A stretch of 13,053 nucleotides of DNA. Source: Desulfobacteraceae bacterium (GTDB lineage: Bacteria > Desulfobacterota > Desulfobacteria > Desulfobacterales > JAABSP01). This document shows, piece after piece, positions 1 through 6,808 of the stretch. Below the pieces are notes generated by a model, which saw only the letters and a list, made by a program, of their open reading frames with translations, had not been told where the DNA came from and ran no database searches. The stretch is from NCBI GenBank assembly GCA_011390035.1, contig JAABTE010000041.1, positions 1-13,053 of the forward strand, given 5' to 3'. A program made the translations under genes and the position numbers. Numbering within the stretch: position 1 is the stretch's first letter; each line of letters begins with the position of its first letter.

Positions 1-1855
1 ACCGGCAACTCAGGTAAATATCCTCTCCCATCTTAACCCGCGTCTTATACGGCAGCGTCTTGAACAGATTCACCATCCGCCGGTTCCCATGGCTGGTGTA
101 GGCGAAGAGCCCCTTTAGCCCGTTTTCGCGGGCCGCCTCCGCCAGCTTCCGGATCAATGTCCCGCCGATGCCCTTGCCCTGATACCGCCGATCCACGGAA
201 AAGGCCACCTCCGCCATGTCATTGGACTCATCCAGGTAATATTCCCCCACTCCCACCACGTTGCCGAAGCCGAATTCGCCCACCACCGCAAGGATTGTCA
301 GGTTCCGCACATAGTCGATCTTGAAGGTTCCCTCCACGTCTCCCCGTGAAAACCGCGTCTTTTCATGGAAGAACCGCGAGACGATATCCTCCCGCTCCAG
401 GTGATAATAGTGTTCCTGGATGCGCCGCTCGTCCACGGGCTTTGCCGGCCGGAAGGTGATGGTCGCGCCGTCGCGCTCCACCACCTCCTCCAGGCGGACC
501 GGATATATCCCGTGTACCGATTCGCCCAGTTGGCGGGTCTGGTCCACAAAGCCCAGGCGCTTGGCCTCTTCCAGCAGCCAGTCCCGGAAGTCGGGATGGG
601 CGATGCTGATCAGGGCCAGCGCCCTTGCCTGGTTGCTCTTGCCGAAAAGGCTCACCGCGCCGTACTCCGTAACCACATGGCGCACATCTTCCCGGGGCAC
701 GGTAACGATGGTGTTGGTGAACATTGGCACAATGCGGCTCTCCTTTCCGTCGTCGGTGGTGGAGGCCAGCATGATGATCGATTTTCCCTCCCTGGACCGG
801 TTGGCCCCCCGCACGAAATTGGGGATGCCCGAGACGCCGGCGTAATGGGTCTGGGCCACGGCGTCGCAGGAGACCTGGCCGGCCAGATCAATGGTCCGGG
901 CCACGTTCATGGAGACCATCTTGTTGTGGCGGGCGATGATCTCGATGTCATTGACATAATCGAAGGGATGGAAATCCACCGCCGGGTTGGCGTCCAGAAA
1001 GTCGTACAGGGCCTGGGATCCTATGGCGCAGGCGGCCACCAGCTTGCCGTCGTTGAAGCCCTTTTTCCGGTTGTTGATCACGCCCATGGAGTAAAGATGC
1101 ATGATGTCGTTGGTGAGAAAGAAGGAGTGGACGCCCAGGTCGTTCTTGTCCGCCAGGGCCTGGCTGGTGGCCTGGGATGCGGCGTCCAGGCCGATCTGGA
1201 GGGTGGCGCCGTCGTCGATGAGACGTGCGATGTTGGCGCCGATGCGCGAGGCCCGCTCCGAGGGGCCGGACGAGGGGATGGTGATCAGGTCCTCGTCATG
1301 CTCCACCACCATGTCCACATCGTTGACATTGATGAAGCTTCGGCCCAGCACCCGGGGCATCCGCTCGTTGACCTGGGCGATGACAAGGTCCGCGGACATG
1401 GCGGCGGACAGCGTCACGTCCACCGAGACGCCCAGGCTCATCCAGCCGAAATCGTCTGGCGGGGAGACCTGGATCAGGGCCACGTCCAGGGGGATTTTCC
1501 GGGTGGTGAAAAGCTGGGGCACCTCGGATACATTAACGGGCGTGTAAAAGCGCATGTCCGGCGCCAGGGCCTCGGATTTGGCCGAGCCCAGGTAGATGGA
1601 ACGGATCGTCAGCCCCTGATCGCCGGTGCGGTTGGCGATGCGGGTGAGCGAGGTGGTTTCCCGGGACATGAGGCGGATGATCTCCAGATCGGAAAAGCGC
1701 CGGGCGTCGTCGGACAGCGCCCGCACCAGATGCTGAGGCTCGCCGCAGTAAGAGCCGATGAAGACCCGCTGGCCCGAGCGGATCCGGCCGATGGCTTCCT
1801 CGGCTGTTTTGCGTTTTTCCAGGTATTCATCCGGCCAGTAGTGCGCCTTTGGCAT
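1..1855 (-). CDS. Acetyl-CoA hydrolase/CoA-transferase-fold protein fused to GNAT acetyltransferase (3' end outside window)
   Basis: The 618 visible codons begin MPKAHYWPDEYLEKRKTAEE, and the C-terminus lies beyond base 1. The start ATG (1853-1855) follows an AAAGGCGG-like ribosome site. Residues of about 20-440 match the acetyl-CoA hydrolase/4-hydroxybutyrate CoA-transferase family: LQIGLDAASQA, GVINNRKKGFNDGK, VDFHPFDYVND, and late GKSNQARALALISIAHPDFR. Residues of about 465 to the edge form a GNAT domain like that of Pat protein-lysine acetyltransferases, with acetyl-CoA motif A (Q-G-K-G-I-G from Q559) and an NRRMVNLF segment. The family moves CoA between acyl groups or hydrolyses acyl-CoA. 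However, where relatives carry HTE or HSE with the catalytic Glu, this protein reads H243-S-F-F. The front half may therefore bind CoA esters without ordinary transferase chemistry, feeding or sensing for the acetyltransferase half (inference). It is monocistronic as far as visible. The two-domain architecture is confident; the activity is not. Confidence 0.88.
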   Translation of the reverse strand, partial: MPKAHYWPDEYLEKRKTAEEAIGRIRSGQRVFIGSYCGEPQHLVRALSDDARRFSDLEIIRLMSRETTSLTRIANRTGDQGLTIRSIYLGSAKSEALAPDMRFYTPVNVSEVPQLFTTRKIPLDVALIQVSPPDDFGWMSLGVSVDVTLSAAMSADLVIAQVNERMPRVLGRSFINVNDVDMVVEHDEDLITIPSSGPSERASRIGANIARLIDDGATLQIGLDAASQATSQALADKNDLGVHSFFLTNDIMHLYSMGVINNRKKGFNDGKLVAACAIGSQALYDFLDANPAVDFHPFDYVNDIEIIARHNKMVSMNVARTIDLAGQVSCDAVAQTHYAGVSGIPNFVRGANRSREGKSIIMLASTTDDGKESRIVPMFTNTIVTVPREDVRHVVTEYGAVSLFGKSNQARALALISIAHPDFRDWLLEEAKRLGFVDQTRQLGESVHGIYPVRLEEVVERDGATITFRPAKPVDERRIQEHYYHLEREDIVSRFFHEKTRFSRGDVEGTFKIDYVRNLTILAVVGEFGFGNVVGVGEYYLDESNDMAEVAFSVDRRYQGKGIGGTLIRKLAEAARENGLKGLFAYTSHGNRRMVNLFKTLPYKTRVKMGEDIYLSCR

Positions 1856-1886
1856 CTGTCGCCGCCTTTCGTTTGGGTTCGCACGC

Positions 1887-1900
1887 CATAACTGGTTATG
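1887..1900. promoter_or_regulatory. Inverted repeat overlapping a -10 box, candidate operator
   Basis: CATAAC-TG-GTTATG is a perfect 6-bp dyad with a 2-bp centre. One arm is the proposed -10 hexamer of the promoter for the CoA-transferase/GNAT gene. A bound repressor here would block RNA polymerase. The element is short and no regulator is encoded nearby, so this is only a candidate. Confidence 0.3.
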
Positions 1901-1923
1901 TCACAGGAAAGGAGCGTTGTCAA
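1895..1923 (-). promoter_or_regulatory. Sigma70-type promoter for the CoA-transferase/GNAT gene
   Basis: On the minus strand a perfect TTGACA (1918-1923) is followed after exactly 17 bp by CATAAC (1895-1900, 4 of 6 matches to TATAAT). Transcription would start near 1888, leaving a short leader of about 33 nt before the ATG at 1855. It lies in the 102-bp gap after the ald block, supporting independent expression. Confidence 0.5.
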
Positions 1924-1957
1924 AAGTATCCGCCCCCCCGCCAGGGCAAATCCTTTC

Positions 1958-2104
1958 TTACACAAAATCCCTGGGGATTTCGGCGATGTAGATGATCAGG
2001 ATGATCAGCGCGCCGATAAAGCAAAAGACGATCATGATGGGCGCCAGCAGGCCCGTCACCTTGCCGATGCCGAAGGCGGCCACCGATGCGCACACGGCGA
2101 ACAC
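1958..2104 (-). CDS. Possible very small hydrophobic membrane protein downstream of ald
   Basis: A reading frame after the ald stop ends GALIILIIYIAEIPRDFV and is strongly hydrophobic, with one clear membrane span (LLAPIMIVFCFIGALIIL) and perhaps a second before it. There is no ATG between the ald stop and this segment. The coordinates use GTG at 2102-2104 (48 residues); GTG at 2093-2095, about 8 bp after a GGGCGG, is an alternative. The frame stays open further upstream into ald, so an overlapping start is also possible. Hydrophobic runs can arise by chance in G+C-rich DNA, and the family is not recognised. It may be a small translation-coupled membrane peptide, or simply trailing sequence of the ald transcript. 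Confidence 0.3.
   Translation of the reverse strand: MFAVCASVAAFGIGKVTGLLAPIMIVFCFIGALIILIIYIAEIPRDFV
1965..1980 (-). terminator. Weak hairpin, possible terminator of the ald transcript
   Basis: AAATCCC and GGGATTT form a 7-bp inverted repeat around a 2-bp centre. On the minus strand it is followed by TGTGTAAG rather than a clean run of T. It overlaps the last codons of the possible small ORF. If that ORF is not real, this is the best nearby candidate for ending ald transcription, but it is weak. Confidence 0.25.
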
Positions 2105-2141
2105 CGCCCTGAGGCTACAGCCCAGCCCAAACGCTCGCTTA

Positions 2142-3254
<1,113 letters not shown>

Positions 3255-3317
3255 GATCCGCCTCCCTTTTGAGAATGTGTTAGTGGTTGTTGCCGAGCGC
3301 CGGCCCAGGGCGCCAGG

Positions 3318-4775
3318 CTATCCGGACGCGCCCCCGTTGCCCTTGGAGGTCAGGCTTGCGTTTCCTTCCGGATGCGGGTTCGCCGCCTGGGCCGCAGACT
3401 GGGATGGATCGGTGTTGGCCGCCGCCGGGGATGGATAGGGCTCGGTCGGGGATGGATCGGGCTCGGCCGCCGATGACACCGGGGCCGGCGCGACCGGCGC
3501 GGCCGGGGGCGTCTGCTTTTCCTTGTCCTCCCGCGTATCCGGCGGTTGATCCGTGAACAGCCGCCTGGGGGAGGCATCCAGCCAGACGGCGAAGTATTGC
3601 TGGATATGGGGCGGGGCCGGGGCGCGCTCCTCCACCCACTCGCGGGCCTTGTTGACGGTGACGCCCGCGGATTCGGCGAAGGACTCCAGGGCTTTTCCCC
3701 TCTTCTGGATGTTTTCAGCCAGGCCCACGCCCCAGCGCCGGGCATCCTTGTCCTCCACCTTGAAAAACTCCATGCCCGCGTTGTGCAGCTTCCGGAATGC
3801 CTGTTCCGACATCAGTCCCGATACGATTGCCAGAAAGGATATGAAGAACGGGTTGAGTTCATTGGCCGTCTCTCCGCCGCCCATGCTGGCCGACGCCACC
3901 ACCAGGCCGGCCTTGGAGATGATGTAGATGGCCAAAGCCGTGATCATGCCCAGGAAGGGCCGCAGAAACATCCAGCTCATGGGCTCTTCCTGCTCCTGGT
4001 CGAAAAAGGAGCGGGTAAGATAGATCACGCTGCCCAGGGTGCCCATGGACAGCGTCAGGATCAGGGTGAGCAGCTCCACCGGCATGATGGCCAGATGGTG
4101 GAACTTCATCTGGCGCATATAGACCACCTCGTTCATGTAGCCCTCGGTGTCCTTGACGATGTTGTTCTTTTTCTGCTTGTAGGAGACCATTTCTATGGAT
4201 CGCTTGGACATGTCCCGCTCCAGGCCCTCCAGCTCCGATTCCACCAGGCGCGTCAGGTCCCGGGCCTTGTTGTACTGGGCGATGGTCAGGTTGTACTGCT
4301 GCCACAGGTCGATCACCTCCGGGGCCTTGTTCTGGAGGCGCTCGTAGATCTCCTGAAGGGTCAGCCGCTCCCAGGCGAGCCCTTCGGCTATGGCCGCCTT
4401 TGACAGGGCCGCCTCGATCCTGCCCGTCAGAAGCTCCAGGATCTCCCGGGCGTGGATTTCCGCGTCCCGCCGCACCGCCGACAGTTCCACCTTCTTGTCC
4501 CGCTGGTCCTTGAGTTGCAGCAGGTCGTCGTCCAGTGCCGACTCCAAATACTCGGTGCGCTCGTACTCGTTGAGTTCATTGATGATTTCCGAAACGGTGA
4601 TGGCCCGTCCATCGCTGAGGCGGTGCATGTTCATCCGCACCTGGAACTGATAGGAGCTGAGGCTGCCCAGCACCAGCCATATGGAAAGGATATAAAGGAG
4701 CATGATCCAGGTCACCTTGGCGACGTTAAGGGACATCTGTTTCATGGTTGCCGCGGCATTGCGGATGACGCTCAT
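3318..4775 (-). CDS. Unassigned inner-membrane protein with coiled coil and Pro/Ala-rich tail
   Basis: I do not recognise this 485-residue protein. The chosen start, MSVIRNAAATMKQMSLNV, has an AAGGAG ribosome site 7 bp upstream; an in-frame ATG 24 codons earlier gives a proline/arginine-rich extension and was rejected. Layout: membrane helix at about 21-40; a long charged, helical, probably coiled-coil region at about 60-215 (ELNEYERTEYLES, LQLKDQRDKKVELSAVRRD, ELEGLERDMSKRS); three membrane helices at about 228-254, 268-294 and 308-324; then a conserved-looking helical segment (GVTVNKAREWVEERAP) and a disordered tail rich in Pro, Ala, Ser and Asp with DPSP/YPSP/DPSQ repeats. The topology places the coiled coil on one side of the membrane between TM1 and TM2, so a scaffold, sensor or secretion-accessory role is conceivable. 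A good promoter at 4863-4891 drives it and ald follows. Confidence 0.85.
   Translation of the reverse strand: MSVIRNAAATMKQMSLNVAKVTWIMLLYILSIWLVLGSLSSYQFQVRMNMHRLSDGRAITVSEIINELNEYERTEYLESALDDDLLQLKDQRDKKVELSAVRRDAEIHAREILELLTGRIEAALSKAAIAEGLAWERLTLQEIYERLQNKAPEVIDLWQQYNLTIAQYNKARDLTRLVESELEGLERDMSKRSIEMVSYKQKKNNIVKDTEGYMNEVVYMRQMKFHHLAIMPVELLTLILTLSMGTLGSVIYLTRSFFDQEQEEPMSWMFLRPFLGMITALAIYIISKAGLVVASASMGGGETANELNPFFISFLAIVSGLMSEQAFRKLHNAGMEFFKVEDKDARRWGVGLAENIQKRGKALESFAESAGVTVNKAREWVEERAPAPPHIQQYFAVWLDASPRRLFTDQPPDTREDKEKQTPPAAPVAPAPVSSAAEPDPSPTEPYPSPAAANTDPSQSAAQAANPHPEGNASLTSKGNGGASG
3427..3466 (-). repeat. 21-bp tandem duplication in the tail of the membrane protein gene
   Basis: Two 19-bp units that differ at one base lie at 3427-3445 and 3448-3466, exactly 21 bp apart. 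A more degenerate relative sits just before, near 3404. They encode the DPSPTEPYPSP part of the low-complexity tail, so a gain or loss of a unit keeps the frame. Confidence 0.75.
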
Positions 4776-4862
4776 AACGCGCTCCTTTTCATGGCGTGGT
4801 GGGTGGGGTGGGGATGGCGGAAGCGGCCGGAGAAGCCGGCGCATCACCGCGCTACGGAGAGC

Positions 4863-4891
4863 ATATTAAAGGAATGTGGCGTGGATGTCAA
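4863..4891 (-). promoter_or_regulatory. Sigma70-type promoter for the membrane protein (and possibly ald)
   Basis: A perfect TTGACA (4886-4891) and TAATAT (4863-4868) are separated by exactly 17 bp on the minus strand. The start would be near 4856, giving an untranslated leader of about 80 nt. That leader contains a small GCCGG/CCGGC hairpin at 4826-4840. The promoter sits in the 192-bp gap between the isomerase and membrane-protein genes; apart from it and the hairpin at 4900-4924, I see nothing else in that gap. Confidence 0.55.
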
Positions 4892-4899
4892 AGGGAAGA

Positions 4900-4924
4900 A
4901 TGGCCGCCGCCGGGCGGCGGCCAT
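4900..4924 (-). terminator. Perfect 12-bp hairpin after the peptidyl-prolyl isomerase gene
   Basis: ATGGCCGCCGCC and its exact complement flank a single G, 43 bp beyond the isomerase stop. The minus strand continues TCTTCCCTTTG, which is T-rich but not a clean U tract. It is a plausible terminator for the isomerase transcript and lies 8 bp from the -35 box of the next promoter. The dyad could also be a protein-binding site. Confidence 0.45.
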
Positions 4925-4950
4925 GGGACGGGGCGGGGGAACCGATTGGA

Positions 4951-4984
4951 AAACGCTGAATATGGGCTTAGAAACGCTGAATAT
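4951..4984 (-). repeat. 21-bp-spaced direct repeat across the isomerase stop codon
   Basis: The 13-bp sequence AAACGCTGAATAT occurs at 4951-4963 and again at 4972-4984, one copy on each side of the TAA at 4968-4970. The inner copy encodes the last residues (IQRF). It looks like a local duplication of the gene end. Confidence 0.7.
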
Positions 4985-6002
4985 CCGCGTCTTTTTTCAG
5001 GGTTTCGATGTAAGCGGTCAGCGCCTCTTCCCGCTTTTTGCCCTTGAGGTATTCCCGGATCTTGTCGGTGGCGTCGGCAAAAGGCTGGGTCTGCTCGGGA
5101 TTTCGGCCTGTCTCCTTGATCAGGTGATAGCCGAAGGGGGTTTCCACGATGTCGCTCACCTCGCCGCTTTTCAGGGCGAACACGGCGTCCTCGAAGGGCT
5201 TGACCATCTGGCCCCGCCCGAAATAGCCCAGGTCGCCGCCCTGGGGGGCGCTGGGGCCCTCGGAGTATTCCCTGGCCAGCTCGGCGAAATCACCGCCCGC
5301 CTTCACCTTCGTCTGGATGTCCGCCATGCGCTCTCTGGCCTTGGCCTTCACGTCGGCCTCGGCGTCCGGCTCGGCCTTGATCAGGATATGGCTGGCCCGG
5401 ATCTGCTCCGGCTGCTGGAAGAACTGGGGATTGGCCTCGTAAAATTCCCTCACCTCCGCGTCGGTGACGGCCGCCTCGCCGCCTGTCTTTTCATCGATCA
5501 GCCTTTCGATCAGCAGCCGCTGGCGGATCTGATCCCGGAGCTGATCCTGGCCGATGCCCATCTGGGTCATCATCTGCTCGAAGGTCTTTTCGTCCTGAAA
5601 CCGGCCTTTCAGGTCGGCCATCTCCTGTTCCACCGTCTCGTCGGTGATTTCGTAGCCGCTTTTTTTCGCCTCCTGGAGCAGCAGCTCCCGATGGATCAGG
5701 TTGTCCAGGACGTTTTCCCGGAGCTTTGCCATCTGGTCCGCGTCGGGGCTCTGGCCGCTCATGGCCAGCCGCTGGAGCAGGGGCCGCATCTCGGCCTCGA
5801 AATCTTCTCGGGAGATGATCACGCCATTGACGCTGGCCAGATTCTCGGCCGGCGTTATCGCCTGCGTCAACGTCGGTTTCTCGGCGGCGGTTTCAGCCGG
5901 CTTTTTGTCATCGGTCTGGGCGAGGGCCGGCGGCGTCGCCAGCAGGAGGGCGAGCAGCAGAACCGCCGCCGCGCGCGGCAGGCCGAACCTGTCTTGTAAC
6001 AT
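4968..6002 (-). CDS. Secreted SurA/PrsA-like peptidyl-prolyl cis-trans isomerase (parvulin type)
   Basis: This is a periplasmic folding chaperone that isomerises prolyl bonds in exported proteins. The chosen start, MLQDRFGLPRAAAVLLL, has AAGGAG 7 bp upstream and gives a clean signal peptide of 28 residues ending ALA before Gln; a longer frame starting 16 codons earlier was rejected. The mature protein (344 residues in all) has a SurA-like N-domain at about 55-185 (VNGVIISREDFE, ENVLDNLIHRELLLQEAKK), then one parvulin domain at about 200-300: RASHILIK, EYSEGPSAPQGGDLGYFGRGQMVKPFE, and FGYHLIKE. There is no lipobox, so it should be soluble in the periplasm. It has its own promoter candidate at 6077-6104. 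SurA proper has two parvulin domains; the single domain here is closer to PrsA/PpiD-type relatives, so no gene symbol is given. Confidence 0.92.
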   Translation of the reverse strand: MLQDRFGLPRAAAVLLLALLLATPPALAQTDDKKPAETAAEKPTLTQAITPAENLASVNGVIISREDFEAEMRPLLQRLAMSGQSPDADQMAKLRENVLDNLIHRELLLQEAKKSGYEITDETVEQEMADLKGRFQDEKTFEQMMTQMGIGQDQLRDQIRQRLLIERLIDEKTGGEAAVTDAEVREFYEANPQFFQQPEQIRASHILIKAEPDAEADVKAKARERMADIQTKVKAGGDFAELAREYSEGPSAPQGGDLGYFGRGQMVKPFEDAVFALKSGEVSDIVETPFGYHLIKETGRNPEQTQPFADATDKIREYLKGKKREEALTAYIETLKKDADIQRF

Positions 6003-6049
6003 CGGAAAACTCCTTTCTGGAATAAGGTTTGCCGTTAAAAATCCAAACA

Positions 6050-6075
6050 CCCCCGCCTGGGGGGCATATGGCCCC
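6050..6075 (-). promoter_or_regulatory. Two mutually exclusive hairpins in the isomerase leader
   Basis: In the minus-strand RNA, GGGGC-CAUAU-GCCCC can form one hairpin and CCCCC-AGGC-GGGGG another. They share the central C run, so only one can form at a time. The element lies right at the predicted transcript start and about 50 nt before the start codon. A regulatory role is speculative. Confidence 0.25.
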
Positions 6076-6076
6076 T

Positions 6077-6104
6077 ATAATAAGTCGCCGCCGGCGCAAT
6101 GCAA
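6077..6104 (-). promoter_or_regulatory. Candidate promoter for the peptidyl-prolyl isomerase gene
   Basis: TATTAT (6077-6082, 5 of 6 matches) lies 16 bp after TTGCAT (6099-6104, a weak -35 box) on the minus strand. It sits in the 124-bp gap between the LUD gene and the isomerase gene. The same TTGCAT hexamer occurs in the candidate lysC promoter. Confidence 0.4.
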
Positions 6105-6126
6105 ACACTTTCCGAAAAAGACGACG

Positions 6127-6792
6127 CTAGTAGCCCAGGGGAAGGTCGATGAGGATGACGGAAACGGCCGTTTTCATGGGCTTGCGATGCAGGATTGCGG
6201 TGATGCGGCAGATGCGCTGGGGGCTGTGGCAGTCGGCGCAGAAGCCGGTCTCGGCGCAGGGGGTTTTCATGTTCAGGCTTTTTGCCCGCATGGGCCCTGC
6301 CACCTCCCGTACCCGGGCAAGGGCGGAGGGCAGATCCGGCCGGAGCTTGTTGATCCCCGCCACGATGATCACCCGCCCCGGCCCGAAACTCATGGCCGCC
6401 GTCCGGTTGCCGATGCCGTCCACGTTGACGATCTCGCCGGTGATGGAAACGGCGTTGGCGCCGCAAAGGAAGCAGTCCGCGGTGAGCTGTGCCCGGCGCA
6501 CGGCCATGTCCTGGTCCGGATTATAGCCGCCCCGCCAGTGGTCATGAAGTGTCCAGCCGTCGGCCTCAAGGATTTCAAGGACCCCCAGTTGGCGAACGGT
6601 GTCCGAGCCGCCGGCGCCGACGCTTCCGGCCCCGCCGGGCGCCGTTTCCCGGACCAGGCGGAGGGTCAGATCCCTTGCGGCGGGAATGTCCGGCGCAAGG
6701 TGGGCGTCGAAGCCGTTTTTCTTCAGATTATCCATGCATTTTCGGGCTAATTGTTCCCGATGCCATTGGTGGTGGGGGCTGTCCGTTTCCAT
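6127..6792 (-). CDS. LUD-domain protein (LutC/DUF162-like)
   Basis: The 221 residues carry the LUD family signature: GSVGAGGSDTVRQLGV near 60, then DCFLCGANAVSITGEIVNVD, GIGNRTAAMSFGPGRVIIVAGINK and a C-terminal PLGY. LUD proteins are best known as LutC of the lactate-oxidation complex LutABC, but many single-domain forms occur without lactate genes and have no defined reaction. Four cysteines cluster near the end (C179, C185, C188, C195, in TPCAETGFCADCHSPQRIC), which could hold a metal or Fe-S centre (inference). The ATG (6790-6792) follows GAAAGGA. It lies 16 bp after the CLC gene and is the last gene of the lysC run. No LutA or LutB gene is present in the window. Confidence 0.88.
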   Translation of the reverse strand: METDSPHHQWHREQLARKCMDNLKKNGFDAHLAPDIPAARDLTLRLVRETAPGGAGSVGAGGSDTVRQLGVLEILEADGWTLHDHWRGGYNPDQDMAVRRAQLTADCFLCGANAVSITGEIVNVDGIGNRTAAMSFGPGRVIIVAGINKLRPDLPSALARVREVAGPMRAKSLNMKTPCAETGFCADCHSPQRICRITAILHRKPMKTAVSVILIDLPLGY

Positions 6793-6808
6793 TGGGGTTA
6801 TCCTTTCA

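Noticed and set aside
365..1891. Long plus-strand open frame opposite the CoA-transferase/GNAT gene
   Set aside because: It is the antisense shadow of a well-recognised gene in G+C-rich DNA; its translation has no family motifs and is rich in His, Gly and Ala.
4776..4847. N-terminal extension of the membrane protein starting MMRRLLRPLPP
   Set aside because: The downstream ATG has a strong AAGGAG at good spacing, and the extension is translated leader sequence rich in Pro and Arg.
4452..5999. Long plus-strand open frame opposite the isomerase and membrane-protein genes
   Set aside because: It spans two real minus-strand genes and the gap between them, and its translation has no recognisable domain.
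6003..6050. Longer N-terminus of the peptidyl-prolyl isomerase (MFGFLTANLIPERSF)
   Set aside because: It would bury the signal peptide and ignore the AAGGAG in front of the internal ATG at 6000-6002.
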